Below, piece after piece: positions 47,997 through 56,889 of a stretch of 64,000 nt of DNA. A program made the translations under genes and the position numbers. This DNA comes from a bacterium (GTDB lineage Bacteria; Cyanobacteriota; Vampirovibrionia; Gastranaerophilales; Gastranaerophilaceae), in assembly GCA_017470245.1 (NCBI GenBank), contig JAFUEV010000059.1, forward strand, positions 113,062 through 177,061, given 5' to 3'. The notes beneath the pieces were generated by a model. That model did not search any database. It saw nothing but the letters and a program-made list of their open reading frames with translations, and was not told the origin of the DNA. Each line of letters opens with the position of its first letter. The stretch's first letter is position 1.

Positions 47997-48928
47997 TAAT
48001 AAATACAGGCGGAAGAACGGATACGGTTCAATATTATAGTGAGTGGCTTTTAAACAGGTTCAAAGAAGGTTTTGTATATTCAAGAAATCCTTTTTACCCG
48101 TCTAAAGTTACCCGCTATGAATTGACCCCCGACAAGGTTGATTGCGTTATTTTTTGTTCCAAAAATTATGAACCGATTTTAGATAGGCTGCACGAGATAA
48201 CGGACAGATTTAACACTTATTTTCACTATACAATTACCGCTTACGATGCTGATATTGAACCGAGAGTTCCCTCCTGTGATAAAAGTATTGAAACACTTTT
48301 AAAGTTAGAAAGTATTGTCGGTAAACAAAGAATAGCCTGGCGATACGACCCTATATTATTAACAGAAAAATATACTATTGATTATCATTTAAAAACATTT
48401 GATTTTATGGCAGAAAAATTAAACGGACACATTGACCGATGTATCTTTAGTTTTGTTGAAATGTATAAAAAACTTTCCGTTAATATGCCTGAATTGAAAG
48501 CAATAACAGAAGTTGATAAATTGACTATTGCTCAATGCTTGGGAGAAATTGCTAAAAAATACAATATTCATCTTCAGACTTGTGCAACGAACGGTGATTA
48601 TAAAAAATTCGGCATTTACCCGTCAGGTTGTATGACATTGGATATTTTAGGCAGAGCAAATAATATAAATTTCAAAAACTTGAAACATAAGGGGATGAGG
48701 AAAAATTGTAACTGTATAGAAACAAGGGATATTGGCTGGTACGATACTTGTCCAAACGGCTGCAAGTATTGTTATGCTAATTCCACTCCGCAAAAAGCAA
48801 TAGAAAATTATAAATTGCATAACCAAAATTCTCCAATATTACTTGGTGAAATAAAAGAAACAGATATTATTCAACAGGGTAATCAAAAAAGCTTTCTTAT
48901 TGAAGATAGAAACCTAAAATTGTTTTAG
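47993..48928 (+). CDS. DUF1848 family protein
   Basis: 311 aa. The start is the ATG at 47993 overlapping the DUF296 stop; the longer TTG start is inside that gene. DUF1848 features are visible: the opening TGGRTDTVQYYSEWLLNR, CVIFCSKNYEP, and a C-terminal Cys cluster, CNCIETRDIGWYDTCPNGC followed by KYCYA (~240-262), which looks like a metal or Fe-S site. The family's function is not established. It belongs to the HxlR-DUF296-DUF1848 operon. Confidence 0.85.
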   Translation: MIINTGGRTDTVQYYSEWLLNRFKEGFVYSRNPFYPSKVTRYELTPDKVDCVIFCSKNYEPILDRLHEITDRFNTYFHYTITAYDADIEPRVPSCDKSIETLLKLESIVGKQRIAWRYDPILLTEKYTIDYHLKTFDFMAEKLNGHIDRCIFSFVEMYKKLSVNMPELKAITEVDKLTIAQCLGEIAKKYNIHLQTCATNGDYKKFGIYPSGCMTLDILGRANNINFKNLKHKGMRKNCNCIETRDIGWYDTCPNGCKYCYANSTPQKAIENYKLHNQNSPILLGEIKETDIIQQGNQKSFLIEDRNLKLF

Positions 48929-49231
48929 ATGTTAATATAAATTTTATCAGTAACTTCGAGAGTGGATTATCAGAAAGTTTTGAAGTTTTTCGACTTAGCT
49001 ACTTATAAAATTAAAAACTTTTAATTTTATATTATGACTTTTCAATTAAAACTGTCTTTTTATACAGAAAATACAAAATGGCTGAAAATTTCTCTGCGAA
49101 AGTGATTAGTATATTTATATTGATAAAAAATAGAGCATTTAATTTATTAAATAACTCTCTTTTAATTTAGTTAGTATAAACCTACCAAAACAAAACTTAA
49201 CAATTATAAAATTTTATAGTAGCATATCCTT
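48929..49231. other. Intergenic region, AT-rich
   Basis: 303 bp without a gene. It holds a weak AT-rich inverted repeat (AAAATTAAAAACTTTTAATTTT region near 49010) and possibly the promoter of the transporter gene (TATAGT at 49215). Nothing else is supported. Confidence 0.4.
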
Positions 49232-50116
49232 ATGACTAAAAGTAATAATATATTAGGTCATTTATTGGCATTTTTTTCATCGTTAATTTGGGGAACGACA
49301 CTTGTTTCGACAAAAATTTTATTGAAAAATTTTCAGCCCGTTGAAATATTATTTTTCAGATTTCTTATGGCATTATTAATGTTCTATATTATATGTCCTA
49401 AAAAAGCTCCTCATACAACTAAAAAACAAAAAATTATAATAATTTTAGCAGGAATAACAGGTGTTACTTTATATTACCTTTTAGAAAATATTGCTTTAAA
49501 TTATACTCTTGCTGCAAATGTCAGTATAATTAATTGTTGCGCTCCGTTTTTAACGGCAATTTTCACTTTTTTGTTTTTGAAAAATAAAGAAAAAATAAAC
49601 AGAACCTTTTTTATCGGTTTTGTCGTATCAATAATAGGTATCTGGTTTATACTATTTAACGGAAACAAAATCAATCTCAATTCAATAGGAGATATATTAG
49701 CAATGTGTGCTGCTATCTCTTGGGCTATTTATTCTATTTTGATTAAAAAAATTGCAGACTATAATATTCCGACATTATTAGTCACAAGAAAAACATTCCT
49801 CTATGGCATAATTTTTATGATTCCATTTCTATTTTTATTTGATTTTAAATTTGATTTAACTCTATTTTTTAACTTAACAAATTTGTTAAATCTCTTATTT
49901 TTAGGTTTTATTGCTTCAGGAATTTGTTTTTTAATGTGGAATAAGTCTATAAAAATAATAGGAACTGTTAAAAGCGGAGTATATTTATATTTAATTCCCG
50001 TTGTAACGGTTATATTATCTTCAATAATTTTAAAAGAACCGATTTCAATATATTTAATTATGGGAGTTATATTGACTATTTTAGGCTTAATTATATCTGA
50101 AATAAAAACTGATTGA
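49232..50116 (+). CDS. EamA/DMT-family transporter
   Basis: A 294-aa inner-membrane protein with ten hydrophobic helices arranged as two EamA repeats: SSLIWGTTLVSTKILL (~17-32) in the first and AAISWAIYSILIKKIA (~163-178) in the second. It probably exports a metabolite or amino acid; the substrate cannot be read. There is no clear Shine-Dalgarno. The 50117-50340 gap after it holds an imperfect inverted repeat (GTCACTTT...AAAGTGTCAC near 50292) and no gene. Confidence 0.9.
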   Translation: MTKSNNILGHLLAFFSSLIWGTTLVSTKILLKNFQPVEILFFRFLMALLMFYIICPKKAPHTTKKQKIIIILAGITGVTLYYLLENIALNYTLAANVSIINCCAPFLTAIFTFLFLKNKEKINRTFFIGFVVSIIGIWFILFNGNKINLNSIGDILAMCAAISWAIYSILIKKIADYNIPTLLVTRKTFLYGIIFMIPFLFLFDFKFDLTLFFNLTNLLNLLFLGFIASGICFLMWNKSIKIIGTVKSGVYLYLIPVVTVILSSIILKEPISIYLIMGVILTILGLIISEIKTD

Positions 50117-50340
50117 GCATCAGAGAGTTTTGAACAAATTATCTGATTAATTTGAACTGTCTAACAGACAAATTATAAATAATTTCTGACTAGCGACTCG
50201 CAAAATTAATATAAATTTTCTTGCGAAAAGACAAATTCTGATTAATTAATGACGAATATTTTTTATATCAAATGCATTTTTACACGCAAGGGTCACTTTT
50301 ATTTCTAAAGTGTCACCTACTTTCAATATTTGTCGCTTAA

Positions 50341-51429
50341 CTATTTATAAATCTTCGAAATCAAAAACTTGATTTTTATTCCTAATATAGTTATTATTTT
50401 ATGTTTTTTATTCTTTTGGGTTAAATTTTTTACAGAAAAAATTCGTTCAAAAAAATTTTTATAAAACTTTTTATTAGAGTTGTTTATTAATGTCTTTTGT
50501 ATTTTTTTTATTAAATTAGAATAAATAATTGATTCGTAAAATGGGGTTTTTCTTGCGTATTCCCAAAACTTTTCACTATTTATAATATCTAAATTCACCC
50601 AAGGTTTCTCGTATATGTAATGTATTATTTGGGGATTTTTTTGTGCATTTATAACTTCTTGTCTTAAATATTCATTAAAAAGATTTTTATAATTATTTTG
50701 AATATTTATTGGTTTAGTTATATTATTCTGAAAATTCCATTCGATATTAATTAATAAAACATTATCTTTTAAAACAGAATTCAATATACACTGGTCGGAA
50801 TATTTGGGATGTTTTATTTCCTGTAAAAGTTTAATGCATTTTTCTTTACACTTGAATTCTGTTAACTTTCTAACATTAAAAACCATTACTCCCGCATTAA
50901 AATAATTATCGATTTTATCTAATTTGAGAACTTTTAAATAGTATTCTTTATTCTTAATTAAATTTTGAAAATTCCATGAGGCAATTTGAAGATCTCTTAC
51001 ACAAGCAACAATATTCCCCTTCAAATTTATATTGTACAGATCTGCTATATCACAATTTACAACTATATCGCAATCTAAATATACTAATTTATCAAAATTT
51101 TTGAATAACTCTGAAATGAAAAATCTAAAATATGTAGCTATCGTAATATTATATGTATGTAAATGTAAAATGGAACTATATTGGCAAATGAAATCTTTTA
51201 CATTTACAAATTCTATTTTAATGTTGTCTTTTTCTAATAATTTTAATTTATATTTATTTTCATAAGATAAATCTTCCTCTAAAACATATATACCATAATC
51301 ATTTTTAGAAGAAGAGTTTTCGATAATAGATTCTATAGCTACTGCAAGATATGGTGCATAAAAATTATCAGTTGCAAACACGCAACTTACTTCATTTTTA
51401 AAAATTTTATTTATTTGTGTATCATGCAT
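50341..51429 (-). CDS. Glycosyltransferase family 8 protein
   Basis: A 362-aa GT-A-fold retaining sugar transferase. The N-terminal CVFATDNFYAPYLAVAIESI, the metal-binding D-x-D in KLVYLDCDIVVNCDI (~115), YFNAGVMVFN (~178) and the late IIHYIYEKPWVN (~268, His ligand) place it in GT8, close to LPS galactosyl/glucosyltransferases. The basic C-terminal tail (ITILGIKIKFLISKIYK) is typical of membrane-associated LPS enzymes. It is isolated, with lower GC than its neighbours, which hints at transfer. Confidence 0.9.
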   Translation of the reverse strand: MHDTQINKIFKNEVSCVFATDNFYAPYLAVAIESIIENSSSKNDYGIYVLEEDLSYENKYKLKLLEKDNIKIEFVNVKDFICQYSSILHLHTYNITIATYFRFFISELFKNFDKLVYLDCDIVVNCDIADLYNINLKGNIVACVRDLQIASWNFQNLIKNKEYYLKVLKLDKIDNYFNAGVMVFNVRKLTEFKCKEKCIKLLQEIKHPKYSDQCILNSVLKDNVLLINIEWNFQNNITKPINIQNNYKNLFNEYLRQEVINAQKNPQIIHYIYEKPWVNLDIINSEKFWEYARKTPFYESIIYSNLIKKIQKTLINNSNKKFYKNFFERIFSVKNLTQKNKKHKIITILGIKIKFLISKIYK

Positions 51430-51449
51430 ATAACAATCCTATTTCTTAA

Positions 51450-51683
51450 TATTATAACAAGAATAAAATACAACTAAGGGAAGAAGATGGTTTTGAACAA
51501 CTTGTTGTATATTTTAAAAATCTATCAGATGAATCTTGGAATCATACTCATCGATTATACCTTACTGAAGACGGATTTGGCACAATTTTATATATTCGTG
51601 ATTTGAAAACAAACAAAATTTCAAAATTGTATGCGAATATTGATGGATATGATTACATTTGTGATGACATGGTAGAAGTTTAA
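51450..51683 (+). pseudogene. Orphan 3' gene fragment
   Basis: An open frame without a start, following a stop at 51447, encodes a ~77-residue tail containing EDGFEQLVVYFKNLSDE and ILYIRDLKTNKISKLY. It ends five bases before a DUF4186 remnant. Not recognised; likely the end of a deleted gene. Confidence 0.5.
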
Positions 51684-51687
51684 ATAT

Positions 51688-51910
51688 ATGGATATTTTAG
51701 ACAGATTAGCAAAATGAAAATTCAGGAGCAGATTTTAACTCCGAGCAAAATAACTTGAATATATCAAGGAAAAAGGTTTTGATACGAGCCATTTTTATGC
51801 CTGCAATTTCATTAGGAACAGAGTGCCTCCGGCAGAATCTATAAATGCTGGAAAACAAACCCCCAATGTAATGTCATACTGTTTTTATCGCCCAACACTC
51901 AATAGCAAAT
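51688..51910 (+). pseudogene. DUF4186 pseudogene, copy 3
   Basis: It begins MDILDRLAK and then has a TGA where the intact copies have Ser10, followed by further stops (TAA after SRF) and frameshifts. Conserved stretches remain recognisable to the Q-H-region near 51895. With the preceding fragment it fills most of the 51430-52041 gap; the last 130 bases before 52042 hold only the AGGAG of the next gene. Confidence 0.85.
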
Positions 51911-52041
51911 GATAATTGTCCGGTAAATTGATAAATTTTAATCAACTAATAACAAATATTTTATCTTATTGCATCATAATTGATAAAAAGCTATGATAAC
52001 ATAGCGGATGATATTATATATAGGAGTTAATCTTTTTATTC

Positions 52042-53991
52042 ATGTTTTTCAAGTTTATTAGTTTTATAAAAAACAGATCATTGGTATTTAAACTCAGTAC
52101 CAGTATACTTTTGACAATTTTGATAGGCTCTTTTTTATTAAGTGTTTTTATATCAAACTATTCTAAGCCGTTATTAAAAGAACAGGTTATCTCTGAAGCC
52201 TATAAATCTTTAGGTGAAGTAAATCATAATATTGCGCAGGGGGCAGATATAGCAGAACAAACTCTTGTAAATACAGCAAGAATTTTAGAATTAAAGAATA
52301 ACGTTAGTGATAAGGATTTAGAAGTGCTGGCTCAAGCAGGATTGGAAGCAATAACGGAACAGTATGGACATTTTTATGAATTTTTTATATATATTCCCCC
52401 CAAGTCTGGAGAATTGGCTAATGGCATTTTTTATTACAGTTCCATAAAAAATGGTAAAATGCAGACTCTAAATTGGAAGGATACAGGGTTTGCAAAAAAT
52501 CGAGAATGGCTAAACTATGCCCTAAAAACAGGTAAAATTCATTGGACGGAACCTTATATGGCAGAAGATCAAAATGGCGAGAAAATCCTATCATCGAGTG
52601 TATCTATTCCTTTCAAATTCAAAAATAGTACAAACTGGAATGGTGTAGTTGGAACATCAGGAGATTTAGATGCAATGCGTGGTTGGCTTAACAGCTATAA
52701 GTTTGAAGCGAATGGAAAGTACCTTTTAACTTCGGCGAAAGGCTTGTATTTAATACATCCTGATAAAAATATTGAATTCAAAAAAACGATATCTGAACTT
52801 GCAAATGAGATTAATTCAAAACAATTAAAATATGTAGCACAACAGGTCAAACTTGGGAAAAGCGGTTTCGTAACAATGCCAAAATCTTCTGTTCACAATG
52901 GAGAAGTTGTTTTTGTTTATTCTCCAATTCCAAAAACAAACTGGAGTTCATATTTGGTATATTCATCATCAAATTTTTATGAACCTGTTAAACATTTTCA
53001 GTTGATTTTGTTGTCAGTAACTATATTGGGGATTTTATTACTAATTATATTTATAAATTGGATATGTAAATATACAACCAATCCAATTGTTAAATTATCA
53101 CAAATAGCAGAAAAATATGGTAAAGGTGAATTTGAGACTGAACTTCCTCCTGTAGAAACAAATGATGAGGTTGGGGTACTTACTCAGGCATTTTATACTA
53201 TGAGGGATAATCTTTTAAATTTGTTAAAAATCCAAAAAGAAAATGCTCGAGAAGAGCAAAAAAGATCATCTGAAATGGAAATTGCGACCAAAATTCAAGC
53301 CTCAGTACTGCCGGTTAATTTCCCGCAAACGAGTAACTTTGAGATATATGCTTCAATGAAGCCTGCTAAAGAAGTAGGCGGAGATTTTTACGATTTCTTT
53401 TTTATTGATGAAAATCGTTTTGCATTTTTAATTGCTGATGTTTCCGGCAAAGGTATTCCTGCTGCACTATTTATGATGAATGCAAAATCATTGTTAAAAA
53501 GTAATTTATTAAGCGGTTATCCGTTAGATATTGCTATAAATAAAACAAATAAGGAGCTTTGTGCGACAAATAAGGCAGGAATGTTTCTAACAGCATTCAT
53601 TGCAATATTAAATCTTACAACAGGTGAACTTGAATATGTTAATGCGGGTCATAATCCTCCTGCCGTTAAATTAGATAACGAATTTGAATATTTAAAGTCA
53701 GAAGTTAACTTAGTTCTATCTGCAATGGAAAATTTTGAATATAAATCTGAAAAAATATTTTTAAAACCTGAAAATAATATTTTAATATACACAGATGGAG
53801 TAACAGAAGCTCAAAATACAAAAGATGAATTTTATGGAGAAGAACGACTGCTAAAAGTTTTAAATAGTAAAACTGAAAATGCCAAAAATACAAAAGAAAT
53901 AATTGAAAATATAGAAATTGATATTAACGATTTTTCAAGTGGCTCAACACAATTCGACGACATTACAATCCTTGACCTAAAATATTTATAA
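52042..53991 (+). CDS. Cache-HAMP-PP2C (SpoIIE-type) phosphatase
   Basis: 649 aa: a transmembrane helix (~19-38), a periplasmic double-Cache sensor (~45-320) with the WTEPYMAE segment typical of Cache domains, a second helix (~325-348), HAMP (~350-400), then a PP2C-like SpoIIE domain (~420-649) with EVGGDFYDFF, IADVSGKGIPAALFM, NAGHNPP and DDITILDL. It should dephosphorylate an anti-sigma-factor antagonist in response to an external ligand (RsbU logic). No such partner gene is adjacent. Confidence 0.92.
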   Translation: MFFKFISFIKNRSLVFKLSTSILLTILIGSFLLSVFISNYSKPLLKEQVISEAYKSLGEVNHNIAQGADIAEQTLVNTARILELKNNVSDKDLEVLAQAGLEAITEQYGHFYEFFIYIPPKSGELANGIFYYSSIKNGKMQTLNWKDTGFAKNREWLNYALKTGKIHWTEPYMAEDQNGEKILSSSVSIPFKFKNSTNWNGVVGTSGDLDAMRGWLNSYKFEANGKYLLTSAKGLYLIHPDKNIEFKKTISELANEINSKQLKYVAQQVKLGKSGFVTMPKSSVHNGEVVFVYSPIPKTNWSSYLVYSSSNFYEPVKHFQLILLSVTILGILLLIIFINWICKYTTNPIVKLSQIAEKYGKGEFETELPPVETNDEVGVLTQAFYTMRDNLLNLLKIQKENAREEQKRSSEMEIATKIQASVLPVNFPQTSNFEIYASMKPAKEVGGDFYDFFFIDENRFAFLIADVSGKGIPAALFMMNAKSLLKSNLLSGYPLDIAINKTNKELCATNKAGMFLTAFIAILNLTTGELEYVNAGHNPPAVKLDNEFEYLKSEVNLVLSAMENFEYKSEKIFLKPENNILIYTDGVTEAQNTKDEFYGEERLLKVLNSKTENAKNTKEIIENIEIDINDFSSGSTQFDDITILDLKYL

Positions 53992-54032
53992 CTACCTTCT
54001 ACATTTGTCTTATTCTTGAATTATGACAATTT

Positions 54033-55139
54033 TTAATCAACTAATGACAAACATTTATCCTTAATATCAATGGCAATATTTTTGGCTTGTTTCTCTTTTA
54101 TTCCGATCTTTTTTGCGACAGTTAAAATATCATCTAAACTTGGATTTTTTCCTTCTCCGTTGATTGTTGTTGAGTGTTCTCCGTTAAAAGATGAACTGTA
54201 AGTCAAATCATACGCAGGCGACAGGTGCCATTCTTTTTTATTTTCATTATACAAAAACGAGAAATTCTTAGAGTGATCATCTCGATTATGCGCAAAAACA
54301 TTAAAACACATTAACCTATACAATTGCTCAATATCTTGATAATTCTTCGTTAATTCTAACGTCAATTTCATCAAAATATTATAATCAAGATTTGGCAAAC
54401 GGTGGCTTGTTTCTAATAATCCGCTAACCGATACCATATGAACTTTTTTTCCATTCGCCCTGTCAAATCGCTTTATCCCAAAATATCCCGAGCATATTTT
54501 AGATGGGAATAATTTCGTTTCGCTCATCTTTATTCCGCAATCTTTTGCTACAAGCGAATATTTGTATTCCTGTTCTCCGGTATTTTTAGGGTCAAGTGAA
54601 GACGGGAATTTTATTATCCAATCTTCACCATTGATTTTTGTCAATATTTTAGGTCTTGCTCCGCCTGATGAACCGCCTAACTTAAAAAGCTCATCTAAAT
54701 TATCGGAATTTTGCGATTCTAATATTTTTGAACATTCTTGCGCAAGTATGTCATAGTCAGATTCTTGTTCTTGTATTTCAAATCTGTGTTCAGGCTTATA
54801 AGTTAAAGCACCCATACCACTTTCTTGCACAACTGCAAGTCGGTTTAAATTATCAATATCACTCGGGTTAATTTTGTTTTTAAGTAAAAGCCTGTCAACC
54901 AATAATCTTCCCCAACCGTCAGGCAAACTATCATTAAATACACCAAATAATCCCTCAAACTGTTCATATTTAGGCAAAAATACTTTTTTTTGAAGCGGAA
55001 GCGAAAACGGTGAAATACTAAACCCTGTTGCTATCCATTCACTATCATATTCAAAAGCAACAAGTCTGTCGGGAGTTTTAGCCAATGTCCCGACTAATTT
55101 ATCATTATAAAAAACTTTTAAATACTTGTAGTTATCCAT
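54033..55139 (-). CDS. hipA: HipA-family serine/threonine kinase toxin
   Basis: 368 aa. The HipA N-terminal subdomain has LFGVFNDSLPDGWGRLL (~67), the phosphate loop GGSSGGARPK (~154), the kinase loop VFAHNRDDHSKN (~281) and the metal motif SPAYDLTYS (~308). HipA phosphorylates glutamyl-tRNA synthetase or other targets, inducing dormancy. It overlaps the upstream hipB by 8 bases, the usual antitoxin-toxin order. It is somewhat shorter than the E. coli protein (~440 aa) and appears intact. Confidence 0.93.
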   Translation of the reverse strand: MDNYKYLKVFYNDKLVGTLAKTPDRLVAFEYDSEWIATGFSISPFSLPLQKKVFLPKYEQFEGLFGVFNDSLPDGWGRLLVDRLLLKNKINPSDIDNLNRLAVVQESGMGALTYKPEHRFEIQEQESDYDILAQECSKILESQNSDNLDELFKLGGSSGGARPKILTKINGEDWIIKFPSSLDPKNTGEQEYKYSLVAKDCGIKMSETKLFPSKICSGYFGIKRFDRANGKKVHMVSVSGLLETSHRLPNLDYNILMKLTLELTKNYQDIEQLYRLMCFNVFAHNRDDHSKNFSFLYNENKKEWHLSPAYDLTYSSSFNGEHSTTINGEGKNPSLDDILTVAKKIGIKEKQAKNIAIDIKDKCLSLVD

Positions 55140-55410
55140 TTATAACCTCGTCTATCGAAGCATAAATTTTTTGTGTAAATAAATTTTCAAAGTCACTATC
55201 TAAACCAAGAACAATAGCAATTTTTATAAATGACTGCAAAGAAATTTCGTATTTTGTTTCAAATCTTTTAATACTGCCTAAACTAACACCTGATTTTTGT
55301 GCTAATGTTTCTTGTGAAATCTTTAACTTTTTTCGGTGCTCTTTGATTTTATCCGCTAAATTTTTTGCAATTTCATTAGGAGTTTTTTGATTTAAAAATC
55401 GGTTATTCAT
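55132..55410 (-). CDS. hipB: HipB-family HTH antitoxin
   Basis: 92 aa from the ATG at 55410 (MNNRFLNQ); the TTG at 55437 used by the longest frame is inside the promoter. The helix-turn-helix is LKISQETLAQKSGVSLGSIK (~32-51), Cro/C1 type. HipB neutralises HipA and represses the operon. There is no Shine-Dalgarno. The tail overlaps hipA. Confidence 0.9.
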   Translation of the reverse strand: MNNRFLNQKTPNEIAKNLADKIKEHRKKLKISQETLAQKSGVSLGSIKRFETKYEISLQSFIKIAIVLGLDSDFENLFTQKIYASIDEVING

Positions 55411-55468
55411 AGATAATATATTAACCGATTTTATCAAAAAAAGTCAATATATAGATAATATATTATCT
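55411..55468 (-). promoter_or_regulatory. hipBA promoter and palindromic operators
   Basis: On the minus strand TTGACT (55447-55442), 18 bases, TAATAT (55423-55418), then 7 bases to the ATG: a leaderless start. A perfect palindrome AGATAATATATTATCT (55453-55468) lies upstream of the -35, and its first 13 bases recur at 55411-55423 across the -10. These two sites fit autoregulation by HipB. Confidence 0.8.
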
Positions 55469-55576
55469 AATAACAAAACGCATCAAAATTTTATTATGAT
55501 GTATTTTTATCAACTTTTGACAAATTTTTGAAAGAAAAAATTTTGTATGTTATAGTTAGACAGGACAAATTGAAAA

Positions 55577-55889
55577 TATGTAATTGAAAATTTTTAGTTG
55601 TTAAACCCCGGTATATTTACATTTGAGGCACTTCCCCCATAATGATAACCAATATGTAATTGAAGTCCGTTTTGTCCGGTTTCGATTACATGGATGTCCG
55701 GATTAAAATCTTGCAAAATACCGATTATTAGCGAGTTTTCAATGGTTTTAGCCTATGATTAGAATCGGACATTTCAATTACATATTTTTCCACTTCCGAC
55801 TTTAACCCGGAAGTGGTCCAAATCTTCTAAAATAGATGACTTCCCCCATTTTAGTGGGAAGTATCTTCCCTCTCATTTTCAATTACATA
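55577..55889. repeat. Five TGTAATTGAAA-type sites in both orientations, plus two hairpins
   Basis: Copies of TATGTAATTGAAA lie at 55577 and 55653 (plus), and at 55680 (one mismatch), 55772 and 55877 (minus). The 55653 and 55680 copies form an inverted pair about GTCCGTTTTGTCCGG. Two hairpins lie here: CCACTTCCG / CGGAAGTGG (55790-55816) and ACTTCCC / GGGAAGT (55839-55862). There are no genes between 55469 and 56228. The sites match those in the element's terminal repeats but lie just outside its apparent end. Confidence 0.85.
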
Positions 55890-55910
55890 TTTCAAAATTT
55901 CAATACTAAC

Positions 55911-56050
55911 TGTAAATTACAACGGATTGTATTAAAACCCTTTAGTCGGAAGCATTTATGACACATTTTTAGTGATTTTTTAAAATATCATAAAAATTTA
56001 ATAAAAAAATAAAAAATGTAATCGAAAATCTCAAAAATATGTAATTGAAA
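55911..56050 (+). repeat. Right terminal inverted repeat of the Mu-like element
   Basis: Read inward from 55911 (TGTAAATTAC...), the first 60 bases align without gaps to the reverse complement of 64000-63941 at about 75% identity. The blocks TTAAAACCC, AGCATTTATG and ACACATTTTT are the strongest. Two sites follow, ATGTAATCGAAA at 56016 and TATGTAATTGAAA at 56038, as in the left end. Confidence 0.85.
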
Positions 56051-56228
56051 TTTGTAATAATTGAACATATTTAGACACAAAAAAATACATTTCCCCCTAA
56101 ATGACTCCCAGTTTGAGAACATTTTGTCTAACGACGAATAGCCACAGGCTTTTGTTTTAAAATTAACCCTTCCCTATGTCCATTTCTGACATAACCATAA
56201 TTTATGATAAGATTAAAAAGAGGTGTAT

Positions 56229-56468
56229 ATGAAAAATATTATATTATCTTTAGTAATTTTAATCGCAGTTATTGCAGGAATAAGTTTTGTTTTGCTATTT
56301 AATTATATTTATGATGACAAAGATGCATGTCTAGATAGTGGTGTTTGTAATGAAGGACTGACTTTAAGAATGAATGATGGTAAAGAAATCATAATAAATA
56401 AAGACACATGCATTCAATATAATGGCGAATGGAGAGAAAAACGTAGAGATTGCATTTTAAGAGATTAG
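56229..56468 (+). CDS. Small membrane/exported hypothetical protein
   Basis: 79 aa from the ATG at 56229, which follows AGAGGTG; the GTG two codons earlier is part of that site. One transmembrane helix (~4-26) is followed by a small domain with four Cys (DKDACLDSGVCNEG, DTCIQYNG and RRDCILRD), suggesting two disulfides outside the membrane. It lies just inside the element's right end and 6 bases ahead of DUF4186. Function unknown. Confidence 0.6.
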   Translation: MKNIILSLVILIAVIAGISFVLLFNYIYDDKDACLDSGVCNEGLTLRMNDGKEIIINKDTCIQYNGEWREKRRDCILRD

Positions 56469-56474
56469 CAATAT

Positions 56475-56831
56475 ATGGATATTTTAGATAAATTAGCAAA
56501 ATCCAAATTCAGGAGCAGGTTTAAACTCCGGATAAAAGAGCTTGAATATATTAAGGACAAAGGACTTGATAAAATATATTCTCATGCCTGTGATTTTATC
56601 AGAAATAGAGTTGCTCCGGCTGAACCTGTAAACGACGGCAAACAAACCCCAATGCGCGGTCATCCTGTGTTTATCGCTCAACACGCAACCGCCACATGCT
56701 GCCGCAGTTGTTTAGAAAAATGGCACAAATTCCCTCAACATAGAGAACTAACCCTATCCGAACAAGAATACCTTGTTTCAGTAATCATGGAATGGATAAA
56801 CCGACAAAATAATTCAAACCCCGTTTTATAA
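56475..56831 (+). CDS. DUF4186 family protein, intact copy 4
   Basis: 118 aa, highly similar throughout to the 43139-43483 protein, with the complete block RGHPVFIAQHATATCCRSC and the tail LSEQEYLVSVIMEWINRQ. It follows a small Cys-rich membrane protein gene by 6 bases and, unlike copy 1, has no macro-domain partner. It lies inside the Mu-like element, so this family has been carried or duplicated by mobile DNA. Confidence 0.87.
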   Translation: MDILDKLAKSKFRSRFKLRIKELEYIKDKGLDKIYSHACDFIRNRVAPAEPVNDGKQTPMRGHPVFIAQHATATCCRSCLEKWHKFPQHRELTLSEQEYLVSVIMEWINRQNNSNPVL

Positions 56832-56889
56832 CCGTTCAAAATATGTTCAAATCCATGTTTGTGATAACTTAATAAAAGGAGTACATAAG

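Noticed and set aside
55577..56050. Possible CRISPR array of short repeats
   Set aside because: The copies are only 11-13 bp, face both directions and are irregularly spaced (22 to 127 bp). No cas genes are present. Transposase-binding sites explain them better.
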